This document shows positions 43,837-53,766 of a DNA stretch of 64,000 bases, piece after piece. The first letter of the stretch is position 1, and each line of letters starts with the position of its first letter. The notes under the pieces were generated by a model. It saw nothing but the letters and a program-made list of their open reading frames with translations. It searched no databases and was not told the origin of the DNA. The stretch is from JAGOMW01 sp964596675 (GTDB lineage Bacteria > Patescibacteriota > Gracilibacteria > BD1-5 > UBA2023), in contig CAZQUZ010000001.1 in assembly GCA_964596675.1 (NCBI GenBank), positions 1 to 64,000 of the forward strand, in the 5' to 3' direction. The translations under genes and the position numbers were made by a program.

Positions 43837-44301
43837 ATGGAATGTCGACCGTGTATGGTATTATTTTTTGTTTTATTTTGTAATCTAGCACATGCTGGAA
43901 AAGATGAGTTTATACAACTCATCTTACCAGAAATCCATGAAGCGAAAGCTGAAATGGGTGCAGAAGCAAAAAAAGTCCCAAATAGTCTGATCATAGCTCA
44001 GGCAGGACTCGAATCGGGATGGGGTACATCTACCATCACAAGAACAAAGAATAATATCCTCGGGCTTACAAAAGGTGGTAAAAAATATGCTTCTTTCACT
44101 TCCCTGAAAGATGGCTTCAAATACTACCTAAAGGCCCTCATCACCAATCCTCTGCATGAAGATTTTCGAGATACTCTCGAGAAAACCAAAAACCCCCTGA
44201 GACTCATACGCTCTCTCGGATCCTATGCAGAAGATAGTGAATATCAGAAAAAGCTACATACTATCATCGTAACGAATAATTTACGAAGATTTGATGCCTA
44301 A
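43837..44301 (+). CDS. Secreted glucosaminidase (Bax/FlgJ-like)
   Basis: A 154-residue exported enzyme with a signal peptide (MVLFFVLFCNLAHA) and one compact domain. SLIIAQAGLESGWGTSTITR contains the catalytic Glu of the mannosyl-glycoprotein endo-beta-N-acetylglucosaminidase family, and NNILGLTKGGKKYASFTSLK and SYAEDSEYQKKLHTII complete it. It should cut peptidoglycan glycan strands. Unlike its neighbours it has a clear Shine-Dalgarno AGGAG 6 nt before the ATG, and none of its ten glycines is UGA, so it may be a recent arrival. A terminator follows. Confidence 0.9.
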   Translation: MECRPCMVLFFVLFCNLAHAGKDEFIQLILPEIHEAKAEMGAEAKKVPNSLIIAQAGLESGWGTSTITRTKNNILGLTKGGKKYASFTSLKDGFKYYLKALITNPLHEDFRDTLEKTKNPLRLIRSLGSYAEDSEYQKKLHTIIVTNNLRRFDA

Positions 44302-44310
44302 CCTGATAGC

Positions 44311-44342
44311 AAACTTCCCCATCATAAGGGGAAGTTTTTTTA
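44311..44342. terminator. Bidirectional terminator
   Basis: A 10-bp stem, AAACTTCCCC (44311-44320) and GGGGAAGTTT (44328-44337), followed by T-run. It separates converging genes. Confidence 0.9.
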
Positions 44343-45098
44343 TTTTTTCTGATACGAATATATCATATTTAGGATAGTAGGAAGTGCACATATGATGACT
44401 ACTGCTCTCATAAGCTCGATAGGATGGGCTATCCACATACCGATGAGTGTCCAGAGGAATACTCCTGAGATGATATATGCATGATGCCGATACTGCAGTG
44501 ATGCCACGACAGCAGATAGAACCAAAAGAGCAGAGACACCATAGATGACATCATCTGGTCACCCGATATCCCATCCTATATAGCGTATCCATACGGTGAC
44601 ATTTAGTGCTGTCGCCATGATGATCCAGGCGAGCGTGAGCTCGATACTCCATCGTATCATGCCCTGTGACTTTCTCATATGGAGCCATGCATATCCGAGT
44701 AGTCCGAGGATAGCGAGCATGACGAGGAGAGCGCTACCGATAAAAATATTACCCCATGGTATGAGCCAGACTCCTGTAAGGAAGATAGCCAGTGAGAATG
44801 ATCATATAGTCTTTTTGTGTATCTTTTTTTCTTCGAGAGAGTGGATGAATCGAGGAAAATATCTCTTCGTAATGGAAGAAAATGGCAATCCTGAGAGCGT
44901 GAGTCCTGCAGCAATCCATGAGAGATATATCACCGACCATATCGCAAAAGTCACTCCTGCAGGCGTGATAGATGTCGCGAACATAGCAGAGATATCTGCC
45001 TGTGTCATACCACCGATGAGAAATGGTGAGCCAGGAACGCTCACGAGTGAAGTGAATCCTATGGTAATGAGAGCCGTAAGGAGGAGGAGATAATGCAT
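44340..45098 (-). CDS. TspO/MBR-like multi-pass membrane protein
   Basis: A 252-residue membrane protein of about seven TM segments. ITPAGVTFAIWSVIYLSWIA is the typical TspO/MBR-type signature (P-xxVxFxIWxxIYxxL), and VWLIPWGNIFIGSALLVML and ALNVTVWIRYIGWDIGG follow. It is longer than five-helix TspO (about 160) and resembles the larger tryptophan-rich relatives in bacteria. An in-frame start at 45128 would add ten residues; I prefer 45098, where the hydrophobic stretch starts. Ligands (porphyrins, sterols in TspO) cannot be predicted. Confidence 0.6.
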
Positions 45099-45140
45099 AA
45101 GAAAAATAGGGTGATCGAAATAATGCAAACGGTAGTATCT

Positions 45141-46358
45141 CTATACTCAAATATCTTTTCCGCATGTAGAGCAATATGGCATACCTTTCATGGTGAGCTC
45201 ATTACAGTGAGGACAGTGAATATGTATCTCATGTGAACAGAGCGGGCAAAAAGGCTTATTCATATCGACAGCATTCCCACAATTTGGACATTTTTTATCC
45301 ATAACAAAACGTTTTAGTACATTCTGTGGAGAATAGAGGCGTTTTTGGATACGATAGACGAGAAATCCGAATACTGCTACGATGACTACTGGCCAGAGAA
45401 ACTGTATGAGATAGAGAATCGGCGTAAATATACTAATAATACCAAGGAGCCACTCGAGAAATCTGTGTGGTATAATGTCCCAGAGGAATAAAAGTAATAC
45501 CTGTAGAAAAACAAGTCAATAGGCAAAAGTCGCAACTGAAAATATAATAGTATGTGGACTATTTTCGAGTTTTCTGCGGACATACATCCTATAGAGCACA
45601 GTGAATACGAGTCCAGAGAAAGCAAGTGAGAGGAGTGCTATGAGCATGCGATACATAAGATATGCTCTCTTATATGCCGTCTCTGCTGACTCTACAGAGG
45701 TTCTCAGCATAGATACCTGTGGAGCATATTGTGAACGGATGGCATCGATATTTTCTTGTGTAGTTTTTATCTGTGCATCGATATTACTCATCTCACTTTT
45801 TGTATCAGAGATATCTTTCTTTATCTGATTCCCATCATAGACATTATCTTGTTCTAGTGCTATTTTCTCAGTGAGAGCTGTATTATAGTCTTCACGATTA
45901 TTTTGCTGACGATACGTAGCACTCGATTTATCACTACTCAGTCGTGAGAGGGTATCGAGATAGGTCTTTAACTGTGTATACGGTGCAGATATAGCTCCAT
46001 ATTCACTCGTGAGATCATAGATTGGATTTGTAGAGACGAGGTCACAGTTATTATAGTCATAACCATAACTATAATCATAGGTATATGATGAATAGGCGGT
46101 ATACGATGTATCCTTTGTATCGAATGCCGAGAGAACATCACTCACACAGCTTGGCACAGGAGTCGGCCTATCTGGTATACCACTGATGATAGAAAGTGTC
46201 CACTGTGCTGTCGAGAGGATAGCGGAGAACATACAGAAGAGGAGGAAATATCCGAGCTTCGTCGTCTGCTTCTCAGAGAGCTCCTCTCCTGCTATACTCG
46301 GGGCAAGCTTCGGGCGGCGAAATATCGTTTCTCGAATCCAAGAAGTAATATCGAACAT
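45141..46358 (-). CDS. Membrane protein with coiled coil and C-terminal zinc ribbon
   Basis: A 405-residue protein. TM segments are at residues about 35-60 (GYFLLFCMFSAILSTAQWTL), 240-265 (MLIALLSLAFSGLVFTVLYR), 280-300 and 320-345. Between the first two lies a Tyr/Ser-rich extracellular part (AYSSYTYDYSYGYDYNN) and a coiled coil (DTKSEMSNIDAQIKTTQENI). The C-terminus is a double zinc ribbon: CPNCGNAVD, CPLCSHEIHIHCPHC and YCSTCGKDIG*V. A UGA in the middle joins the two halves in one frame. A promoter lies at 46383-46410. The function is unknown. Confidence 0.75.
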
Positions 46359-46382
46359 AGAAAAAAAGTAAAGAACAAAAAC

Positions 46383-46410
46383 AGTATATACTAAAATAAG
46401 ATGAGTGCAA
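46383..46410 (-). promoter_or_regulatory. Promoter of the zinc-ribbon membrane protein gene
   Basis: TTGCAC (46405-46410), a 16-nt spacer and TATACT (46383-46388) on the minus strand, with a leader of about 18 nt. Confidence 0.6.
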
Positions 46411-46437
46411 CGCGTCTCAAGGTGAATACTTATATTT

Positions 46438-46533
46438 TTAATAGATATAGACCACCGTATTATCTCGGCGATAGAGTGAGTAGATGAAGAGGAGGATGTA
46501 CGAGATGAGGAGGGTGAGAATTATATTTGACAT
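46438..46533 (-). CDS. Possible 31-residue hydrophobic peptide
   Basis: ATG at 46533 to TAA at 46438 encodes MSNIILTLLISYILLFIYSL followed by YRRDNTVVYIY. This is a single TM helix with a basic end, like many bacterial small membrane proteins. Support is limited to composition and an intact frame in the gap. Its start overlaps the opposite-strand promoter of the next gene. Confidence 0.3.
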   Translation of the reverse strand: MSNIILTLLISYILLFIYSLYRRDNTVVYIY

Positions 46534-46554
46534 AAAATATTTTTTATATATAAA
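46527..46554 (+). promoter_or_regulatory. Promoter of the nucleotidyltransferase gene, predicted leaderless
   Basis: A perfect TTGACA (46527-46532), a 16-nt spacer and TATAAA (46549-46554), then 6 nt to the ATG at 46561. Confidence 0.65.
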
Positions 46555-46560
46555 TTTTAA

Positions 46561-47400
46561 ATGTGATTAACCGTACCGACTCACCAACATTATATAGATA
46601 GCGCGGAAGAATTAAAGTCTTTTTGTACGACCAAAGATCTCGAATACTGTATTTACGGGTCTTTTATTTTTCCAGAAAAAGTACGTCTTGGACTCAGTGA
46701 TGTAGATATACTCATATTTTCATCATCCGAAGAACTTATTTTTCCTATAGAAATCAGCCAAAAATTCGGGAAAGTAAAACAAAACATTAATACCCTCGGT
46801 ATACCACTTCAGCCAAATTTGATTACCAAATGACAGTGGCATAGTAATTTACTGATGGTAGATAGAGGATATCTTATGGAGGTAAAAAAGTGATTGCATG
46901 GAAATTATTTTTCTACAAAAATTGGAGAAATATTAGATAATGTAGCATCAGGTAGGGATGAAAAGTCTGATGATATGAACATGATGAGATATTTTCATCG
47001 AAAAATTCAATCATTATGAATGCACTTAAATACAGTGGAAAATATACTAAAGACACCTAAAGAAAATCTCTCAAACGAGCAACAACGTGCACTATTTGAT
47101 TTTTGGGATCTTTTTAAAAAACTCATAACATACATAGGAGCGTCTATAAGAGTACATTCATGAAAATCTGTATTTCATCTCAATGATACAGACTTATTTA
47201 TGGAATTTGCAAAGATTTTTTCTATGAATAGAGATGAAATACAATATATTTCAGTGTATGTATCGATTTTAAAAGATATTCGTAATATGGATGACTGGTA
47301 TGAATTTTTAAAAAATGGCTGAATAAAAAAGATTATTTCTGTCTACAATAGTCTTTTTTGAAGAATTTTTGAGCAAACTTCGAAATATATAAATCATTAA
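46561..47400 (+). CDS. Nucleotidyltransferase-fold protein in an AT-rich patch
   Basis: A 279-residue protein that starts ATG-TGA, so residue 2 is G*. The N-terminal pol-beta-type nucleotidyltransferase core is CIYGSFIFPEKVRLGLSDVD followed by ILIF, matching GSxxxGxSDxDLxV with the two catalytic Asp residues. A third Asp candidate is MVDRGYLMEVKKG*. The C-terminal 150 residues are helical. The region (46.4-48.3 kb) is more AT-rich than flanks. Members of this fold act as aminoglycoside modifiers, antitoxins or RNA-modifying enzymes; I cannot choose. The neighbour at 47472 may be a partner. Confidence 0.65.
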
Positions 47401-47471
47401 ATCCTCTCCCCTTTCAGCAACATCAAATCCCATAAGTACTATTAGAATCAGACTATAATTCATAGATATAC

Positions 47472-48341
47472 ATGAACGAAAGTAATACCCTTCCCTCTTG
47501 TCCTATTAAAAAACTGCACCTACTATCCCATACATCGGAGATAGTTATTCAGTCGATAAAGCTCCTCGTATTACATCAATTATGATGAGATAAACTCCCA
47601 TCCTATACATACAGTCGAAGATCGATGCAAAAGACATTTCTCAATAATTTTATAAAGAAATATAAAGAAAATAGCGTGGATACAGAAACAACTGTACTTC
47701 TCGAAAGTGGTTTAGAGGATTTTTGGGTAACCATTCTCCAAGGCGCAGGAAAAACAGAGCTCATACCAGAACTACATGCGATTATCGGAGACTTTCAGCA
47801 TGCTGAAGCAGCGTATACGATAGATGCCATAGCATGAAACTATGGTCGCCTAGAACAAATCATTACCACCGTATTGTCCCATATAAAAGCAATTCCAAAA
47901 GCAAGAGATGAATTTCATTTTATGATTAGTACCATTATTATCACGATAATAGCCTTTCGTCTCCAGTATGGGAAAAATATACCTCATGAAAGGGAAATTT
48001 TAGAAAAAACACTTTCAGAGTTAAATGGCCAATTCCTGCGACTACAAAAACAAAGCTTAAATAATGCTATGCACGCATTTATAAATAGTACATATGTCGA
48101 TGAGGTTACACATATACAAGAATTTCCGATACAATTTTTACAAAATGGTGAGAACTACTCATTTCATTTTAGTGATACATTTAATAAAAATTTTCTTGCA
48201 TTAGAACAAAATCCATGAGATAATTTTTCCTCATATACAGATATAGTCACATCATGCCCTGCTGCCACAGGAAATCTCATACCTATTATGATGAAACGAT
48301 TATTTAATAAAATATATGGTACTACAAATAGTACAAAATAA
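47472..48341 (+). CDS. Unrecognised protein in the AT-rich patch
   Basis: A 289-residue soluble protein, probably mostly helical (FLNNFIKKYKENSVDTETTV, RLQKQSLNNAMHAFINSTY). No membrane segments or known motifs are found. Four UGA codons, two consecutive (LHQLG*G*DKL), keep the frame open. It ends 6 nt from the convergent miaB stop. With the nucleotidyltransferase gene upstream it forms an accessory-looking pair of unknown function. Confidence 0.55.
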
Positions 48342-48346
48342 TCTTC

Positions 48347-49810
48347 TTATATCTTCTCCCCCTTGAGTACCCACCCCTCACTCTCGACTATTTTCACTGT
48401 GATGAGGTCTCAGATTTTTATATCATCGGTTTTCGGTATATAGACTTCTTTCCAGTTACGCGTACGGCCGGTCCATGTCTCATCTTTTCCCTCTCCTGAG
48501 ATGAGGATATCTTCTGTGCGACCGACCATGAGCGCATTTCGAGACCATACACTCTCACGGAGGATGTCATTCAGGATATTCCAGCGGCGAGCCTTTTCTC
48601 CTGGAGAGATGTCATCCTCATACCTCTCTGTCGCGACAGTCCCAGAGCGAGGAGAGTATCTCGCGATAAATGCGAAATCGAACTGGCACTCACGCATAGC
48701 GGTGGCCGTAGCCTGGAACTCCTCCTCCGTCTCACCCGGGAATCCGACGATGATATCAGTCGATATCGAGAAGAGTGGATTTTTGCTCCGTAGATACTCG
48801 ACCTGCATACGAAAGTCTGCATACGTATGCTTACGATTCATCTTTTTGAGCATGGTATCAGAGCCAGACTGGAGCGCGAAGTGCAGATATGGACACATAT
48901 GCTCGAGGTCAGTGTGCGCATCGAGGATATCCCGAGTCATGTCATGCGGATTCGATGAGGTGAATCGGATACGGTCGAGATCAGGGATTTCATTGATTGC
49001 TTCGAGGAGTTCGCGAAATGGAGTCTTCACGTCTTTACTCGACCAGGTGAGCTCCTCGCTATTCCAGAGCTTCGCACGCGTCTCTTTGCCATAGCTATTT
49101 ACATTTTGTCAGAGGAGAGTCACTTCTTTTGTACCATTTTGTACGATGTCTCTGATTTCTCCGACTATCTCAGCCTGTGGACGACTCACCTCTCGTCCTC
49201 GCGTATGCGGTACGATACAAAAAGTACAGAAGTTATCACACCCAGTCTGGATGATGATATTCGCGCTGGCAGGATTTTCCTGGAGTTGCTTTACGGCGAG
49301 GTACTCGTTAAACTTCGCATCATTCCCGATATCTTCACCCGATATCAGAGAGAGTATCTTCGTGAGGTAAGATACTTCCTCGATACGAAATGTAAAATCA
49401 ATAAGCGGTGATCGCAAAAAGAGCTCATCATCATAATTCATGAGTGAATCAGGCGAGTCGAGGAGTGTGATTTTATGGGCTCCATGGCGCTTATGTATGA
49501 GCTCACCCTGCTCATCGACGATATACCGCTTCGCGAGTCCAGACTGACGGACCATACATCCCGTGATGCCAAAAAGTGGCAATATGCCAGTCGATTTTTC
49601 TTTATGATACCGTGATATTTCTCTCATAAATCCAAACACTCTATCTTCTCCTTTTTGGCGGACACTACACGTATTCATGATGACGATATCTGCACGTACT
49701 GGGTCGATAACTTTACGCAGTCCAGCCGACATGAGTATCATATGTATCTTCTCACTATCTGCATAGTTCATCTGACATCCGAATGTTTTTACGTAAAAGG
49801 TTTTGAGCAT
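48347..49810 (-). CDS. miaB: tRNA-2-methylthio-N6-isopentenyladenosine synthase
   Basis: A 487-residue radical-SAM methylthiotransferase that modifies A37 of tRNAs reading U-starting codons. The N-terminal UPF0004 domain has VKTFGCQMNYADSEKIHMIL, MNTCSVRQKGEDRVFG and GITGCMVR (cluster cysteines). The radical-SAM motif is IQTGCDNFCTFCIVPHTRGR. FALQSGSDTMLKKMNRKHTY and IIVGFPGETEEEFQAT follow, and the C-terminal TRAM domain ends in EGWVLKGEKI. One UGA gives LLG*QNVNSYG, the family motif. The protein carries an insertion around residues 120-175 (HKRHGAHKITLLDSPDSLMN). A promoter lies at 49840-49867. Confidence 0.95.
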
Positions 49811-49839
49811 AAAAAGTTTTGCACATAAGAAGAGTGGCT

Positions 49840-49867
49840 ACTGTATCGAAAAAATGATTTTTTTCAA
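49840..49867 (-). promoter_or_regulatory. Promoter of miaB
   Basis: TTGAAA (49862-49867), a 16-nt spacer and TACAGT (49840-49845) on the minus strand. Confidence 0.5.
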
Positions 49868-49913
49868 GCATGATAGAGTACAAAATGTGTGTACGGTGAG
49901 AGTGAAATCGAGA

Positions 49914-49941
49914 TTGTAAAAAGCACACTCCCCTATATAAT
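49914..49941 (+). promoter_or_regulatory. Promoter of ftsA-ftsZ
   Basis: TTGTAA (49914-49919), a 16-nt spacer and a perfect TATAAT (49936-49941). The predicted start is near 49948, just before a long hairpin. A second TATAAT (50020-50025) lies 12 nt before the ATG. Confidence 0.6.
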
Positions 49942-49957
49942 GTCGTGAGTCGGATTT

Positions 49958-49996
49958 AGAGAAATTCTAGAAATCGTTTTCTAGACTGATTTCTCT
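49958..49996 (+). promoter_or_regulatory. Long hairpin in the predicted ftsA leader
   Basis: AGAGAAAT + TCTAGAAA (49958-49973) pairs with TTTCTAGA (49978-49985) and ATTTCTCT (49989-49996), with a 4-nt loop and a 3-nt bulge CTG. No T-run follows, so it is not a simple terminator. It sits about 10 nt after the predicted transcription start and could regulate ftsAZ. Confidence 0.6.
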
Positions 49997-50037
49997 GAGT
50001 ACACAAACTTTATACATCTTATAATCTACTACAACAT

Positions 50038-51276
50038 ATGGTATCTGGAGAACAGCTCGTAGCCATAGATATAGGCAGCTCGAAGATAAAAGCCGTCATC
50101 GGAGAGTGGAGTGACGATAAGAAACTCCGTATCCTCGGTATCGGTGTCTCTGAGTCACGTGGTATCCGCAAAGGGAACATCCTCGATATGGAGGAGTTCA
50201 AAGCCAATCTCGATACAGCACTCGGTGATGCAGAGCGTATGACTGGAGAGCAGGCGTCTCATATCTGTCTCGGTGTCTCTGGTATCCATATCGATATCAC
50301 TCGAAAGTCTGGTATCGTCGCTGTCGCTGGTCTCGATGTAACAGAAGATGATGTGAATCGCGCCCTCGATATGAGCCAAAACGGTGTGGATCTCATGAAT
50401 CGTAGTATCCTAAAAATTATACCAGAGAGCTTTTCTCTGGATCTCGAAAATGGCATCAAAAATCCTGTCGGCATGAGTGGCAAAAAACTCGAAGTCCGCA
50501 GTCATATAATATCTATCAGCGCGAATACCCTCTCAAATATCCATAAGTGAGTCCACGATGTCGGTGTAGAGATCATGGATACGTATCCGAACATCCTCGC
50601 GAGTGGTGAGGCAATGCTCTCTCGACGTCAACGTGAGCTCGGTGTCGTAGCAGTAGATATCGGATCGAGCGCGACGAATATCGCCGTATATGAAGAGTGA
50701 GCCCTCATCTACGCAGGAGTCGTACCTATCGGTGGTGAGCATGTCACCTCAGACCTCGCTCTCGGACTCCGCATCTCTATAGATACTGCGGAGCGTCTGA
50801 AGCTGGAGTACGGGGACCTCAATTTCGGTGAAGGGATGAGCTCTGACTACGATGAGCAGATAGACCTCTCAAAACTCTCGAATATCGACACTATGAGTAT
50901 ATCTCGCCGATTTATGAATGAGATCATCCAGGCGCGCTATGAAGAGATCTTTCATCATATCGTCATGGAGCTAAAGAATGTAAACCGTGATGGCATGCTC
51001 CCTGAATGAGCAGTCCTCACTGGTGGCGGCGCGAAGATGCGTGGACTCGCGGATCTGGCTCGTGACTACCTCCGTCTCCCTGCGAGTATAGGAGTACCAG
51101 AGCAGGTCGATGGCATCACCGGTACATCGATATCAGATCCTATCTATACGACTGTCGTGGGGACACTCCTCCTCGCACAGAAATACGGTACCGCGAAAAA
51201 GCCATTTAAGTTCAGTTTTTCTCCAGGAAAAAGTATATCTTCTCTGAAAGCGCTCTTTAAGAAGTTTATACCATAA
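50038..51276 (+). CDS. ftsA: Cell division protein FtsA
   Basis: A 412-residue actin-like protein that tethers FtsZ to the membrane. The phosphate-1 motif is LVAIDIGSSKIKAVIGEWSD, 1C subdomain ISANTLSNIHKG*VHDVGVE, phosphate-2 VVAVDIGSSATNIAVYEEG* and adenosine-binding VLTGGGAKMRGLADLARDYL. The C-terminal KALFKKFI could be the amphipathic membrane-targeting helix. ftsZ follows 40 nt downstream. No ftsQ or dcw genes precede it here. Confidence 0.95.
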
Positions 51277-51316
51277 AAAATATCTCTTTCTTTCCTAATT
51301 TTCTAACTTTTCCCCT

Positions 51317-52567
51317 ATGTCTAGTACCAATGCCAGCGAAGACCGACTCAAAAAACTCCTCCGCACCAATATGGCACCATCTGCACCTGCAGCACCTGTA
51401 CCACAGAGTCATGTGGAAGTGAATATGAACGGTCACATCTCACCTATCGCGAATATAAAAGTCGTATGAGTCGGTGGCGGTGGGAATAATGCCGTGAATC
51501 GTATGATCGACTCAGGTATCGAGGGTATCGAATTTATCGCGATAAATACAGATGCGCAGGCGCTCTTCACATCGAAGGCTCCGACTCGTATAAATATCGG
51601 TCGTGCGACGACTCGTGGACTCGGTGCAGGAGCCAATCCTGAGACAGGGAAAAAAGCCGCAGAAGAATCAAGCGAAGAAATCAAGCAGGTACTCACTGGT
51701 GCTGATATGGTATTCGTCACGTGTGGACTCGGTGGTGGTACTGGTACTGGTGCCGCTCCTGTCATCGCTGAGATAGCGAAGTCACTCGGTGCACTCGTCG
51801 TCGGTGTCGTCACGAAGCCTTTTGCGTTCGAGGGACAGCGCCGCAGTAGCCAGGCATTCGATGGATTCGAGAAGCTCCGTGAGAAGGTCGATACCCTCAT
51901 CACCATCCCGAACGATAAGATCCTCTCTATCATCGATAAAAAAACTCCCCTCCTCGAAGCATTCCACGTGGCAGATGAGATCCTGAAACAAGGTGTACAG
52001 GGTGTATCAGACCTCATCACACACCCTGGACTCATAAACGTAGACTTCGCCGATGTCCGCTCTATCATGGAAAATGCCGGATCTGCACTCATGGGTATCG
52101 GATATGGTAGCGGCGAAAATCGTGCTATCGAGGCAGCTCGTGGTGCTATCGAGTCTCCACTCCTCGAACTCTCGATCAATGGAGCAAAAGGACTCCTCCT
52201 CTCTATAACGGGTGGTACAGATCTCTCTATGTTCGAAATCGACGAGGCAGCTCGTATGATCACAGAGGCATGTGATCCGAATGCGAATATCATCTTCGGT
52301 ACCTCTATCGATGAAAAATATACTGGCGAGATAAAGGTGACTGTCATAGCGACAGGATTCTCTGAGGAGACCAACGCTCAGCTCTGAGCGATGTCTCGTG
52401 GAGGATTCGGGACGAGTAATATGTTCGCGAAATCAGCTCCGGCCAATAATGGAGGATTCTCACAGAGTCGCCCAAACACGCAGACAAACATAAATCAGCA
52501 GACACTCACTCCAGAGAGTGACTATGACGTCCCTGCATTTCTCAGAAATAAACTCCCGAAGAACTAA
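51317..52567 (+). CDS. ftsZ: Cell division protein FtsZ
   Basis: A 416-residue tubulin-like GTPase. The nucleotide-binding loop begins IKVVG*VGGGGNNAVNRMIDS, with one core glycine encoded by UGA. The signature GLGGGTGTGAAPVIAEIAKS, TLITIPNDKIL and the T7 synergy loop NVDFADVRSIMENAG are intact. The C-terminal linker (about 60 residues) leads to the conserved tail YDVPAFLRNKLPKN, which in other bacteria binds FtsA. An intrinsic terminator follows at 52571-52598. Confidence 0.97.
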
Positions 52568-52570
52568 AGA

Positions 52571-52598
52571 AAAACCCCATCGAATGATGGGGTTTTAT
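52571..52598. terminator. Terminator after ftsZ, shared with the converging gene
   Basis: An 11-bp stem, AAAACCCCATC (52571-52581) and GATGGGGTTTT (52586-52596), loop GAAT. The minus-strand gene stop lies in its 3' arm. Confidence 0.9.
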
Positions 52599-53674
52599 AA
52601 TAGAGATATTTTCTCTTTCATGCTACTTATTACTCCCCTCTGCCTCCCTATCTCTTCGATCAGTGGCTCTATACGAGCTCGAGTGAGAGTCGTCTGTCAT
52701 GACTCACCACTTCATCATACCTGTACTCTCATCTTACTGAGTTCTTCTTGTTTTGCTCTGAGCTCTGTTTCTTTCTCTCAGAGAAATGTCGAGAGTGATG
52801 AGAGTGGAGTGAGGATATCATCTTTCAGGCTTCCTATATACTTCTTACTATCGAAGAGGTTTCATTTATTCGCTCGAGTCTCTATCTTCTCGAGACGGAT
52901 AACGAGTGATGCTATCTTCTCGAATGTATGAGAGAGAGTATCGAAAGAGTGATGGAGTGTTTTATAGTCTATGTCGAGAGTATTGTTAAGCTCTTCTTTT
53001 ATATCCTTACTCTCTATCTCTATCTGAGGAGTGAGAGACTGTATCTTTTCTCAGAGGTTTCAGAAAGCGTAGAGGGGGTGGAAAGATTGGTAGAGGTGAC
53101 GTAGTAACTTAATTAGAACAGTGATTATGAGTAAAAAACAAATAATAATTAAGAACATATTAAACACTCACTTCATAAGAACTAAAAAATTTATTGGATT
53201 ATTATATAAATTCTCAACTATCAATATTATAGCAATTCATCATCCGAGAATCAATACCTGATTTCAGACCTTTCTTTTTAAAGAAGCAAATATATTTAAC
53301 AATTTATCAATAAGTGTAAAATTTTTAATGCTTTTCTTCTCTATCTTTCAGGAGTAGATAATTCATTTATTACTATAAAATATTGCGCCACTCTTAATAA
53401 ATGAACAAATGATTTTTAAAAGAAACTGTCAGAAAAATGGTAAACATACTATTAAGGATACAATTAAAACTAAATATAAATCTATAAAATGACCAATTGA
53501 AACAATTAAATTCATGAAGAATATAAATCAAAAAAATAGCATCATAGCACCAAATCCAGATAAAATTATTTTTATTACTCGCACATATTCTTCAAAAAAA
53601 GAAGTTTTCTTTACATAAAACCCCCTATTTTCGAGAATCCGTTTTTCGTCATTAGTGAGCTCTATTTTTTCCAT
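52595..53674 (-). CDS. Membrane protein with C-terminal coiled coil
   Basis: A 359-residue protein. The N-terminal half has TM segments such as SGFGAMMLFFG*FIFFMNLIV, HFIDLYLVLIVSLIVCLPFF, and after a loop VLILGGGIAIILIVE and MFLIIICFLLIITVLIKLLR. The C-terminal half is a coiled coil (HTFEKIASLVIRLEKIETRA, KETELRAKQEELSKMRVQVG*). The first half (53160-53670) is strongly AT-rich, yet it has no TAA or TAG in frame over about 500 nt. The second half is richer in GC. It may be a fusion or a transferred gene. It resembles coiled-coil membrane scaffolds; the function is unknown. Confidence 0.65.
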
Positions 53675-53698
53675 ATGTCAGATATTTATGATACCACT

Positions 53699-53727
53699 AT
53701 CATACCGTTTCTCTCATTTTTTTGCAA
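53699..53727 (-). promoter_or_regulatory. Promoter of the coiled-coil membrane protein gene
   Basis: TTGCAA (53722-53727, itself palindromic), a 17-nt spacer and TATGAT (53699-53704) on the minus strand. On the plus strand TACAGT (53755-53760) ends 6 nt before the next ATG. Confidence 0.5.
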
Positions 53728-53766
53728 AAATTTCGACTTTCTCTGTATTTTCGATACAGTGTCGGC

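Noticed and set aside
51433..52374. Minus-strand 313-codon frame
   Set aside because: It is the mirror of ftsZ, caused by strong codon bias.
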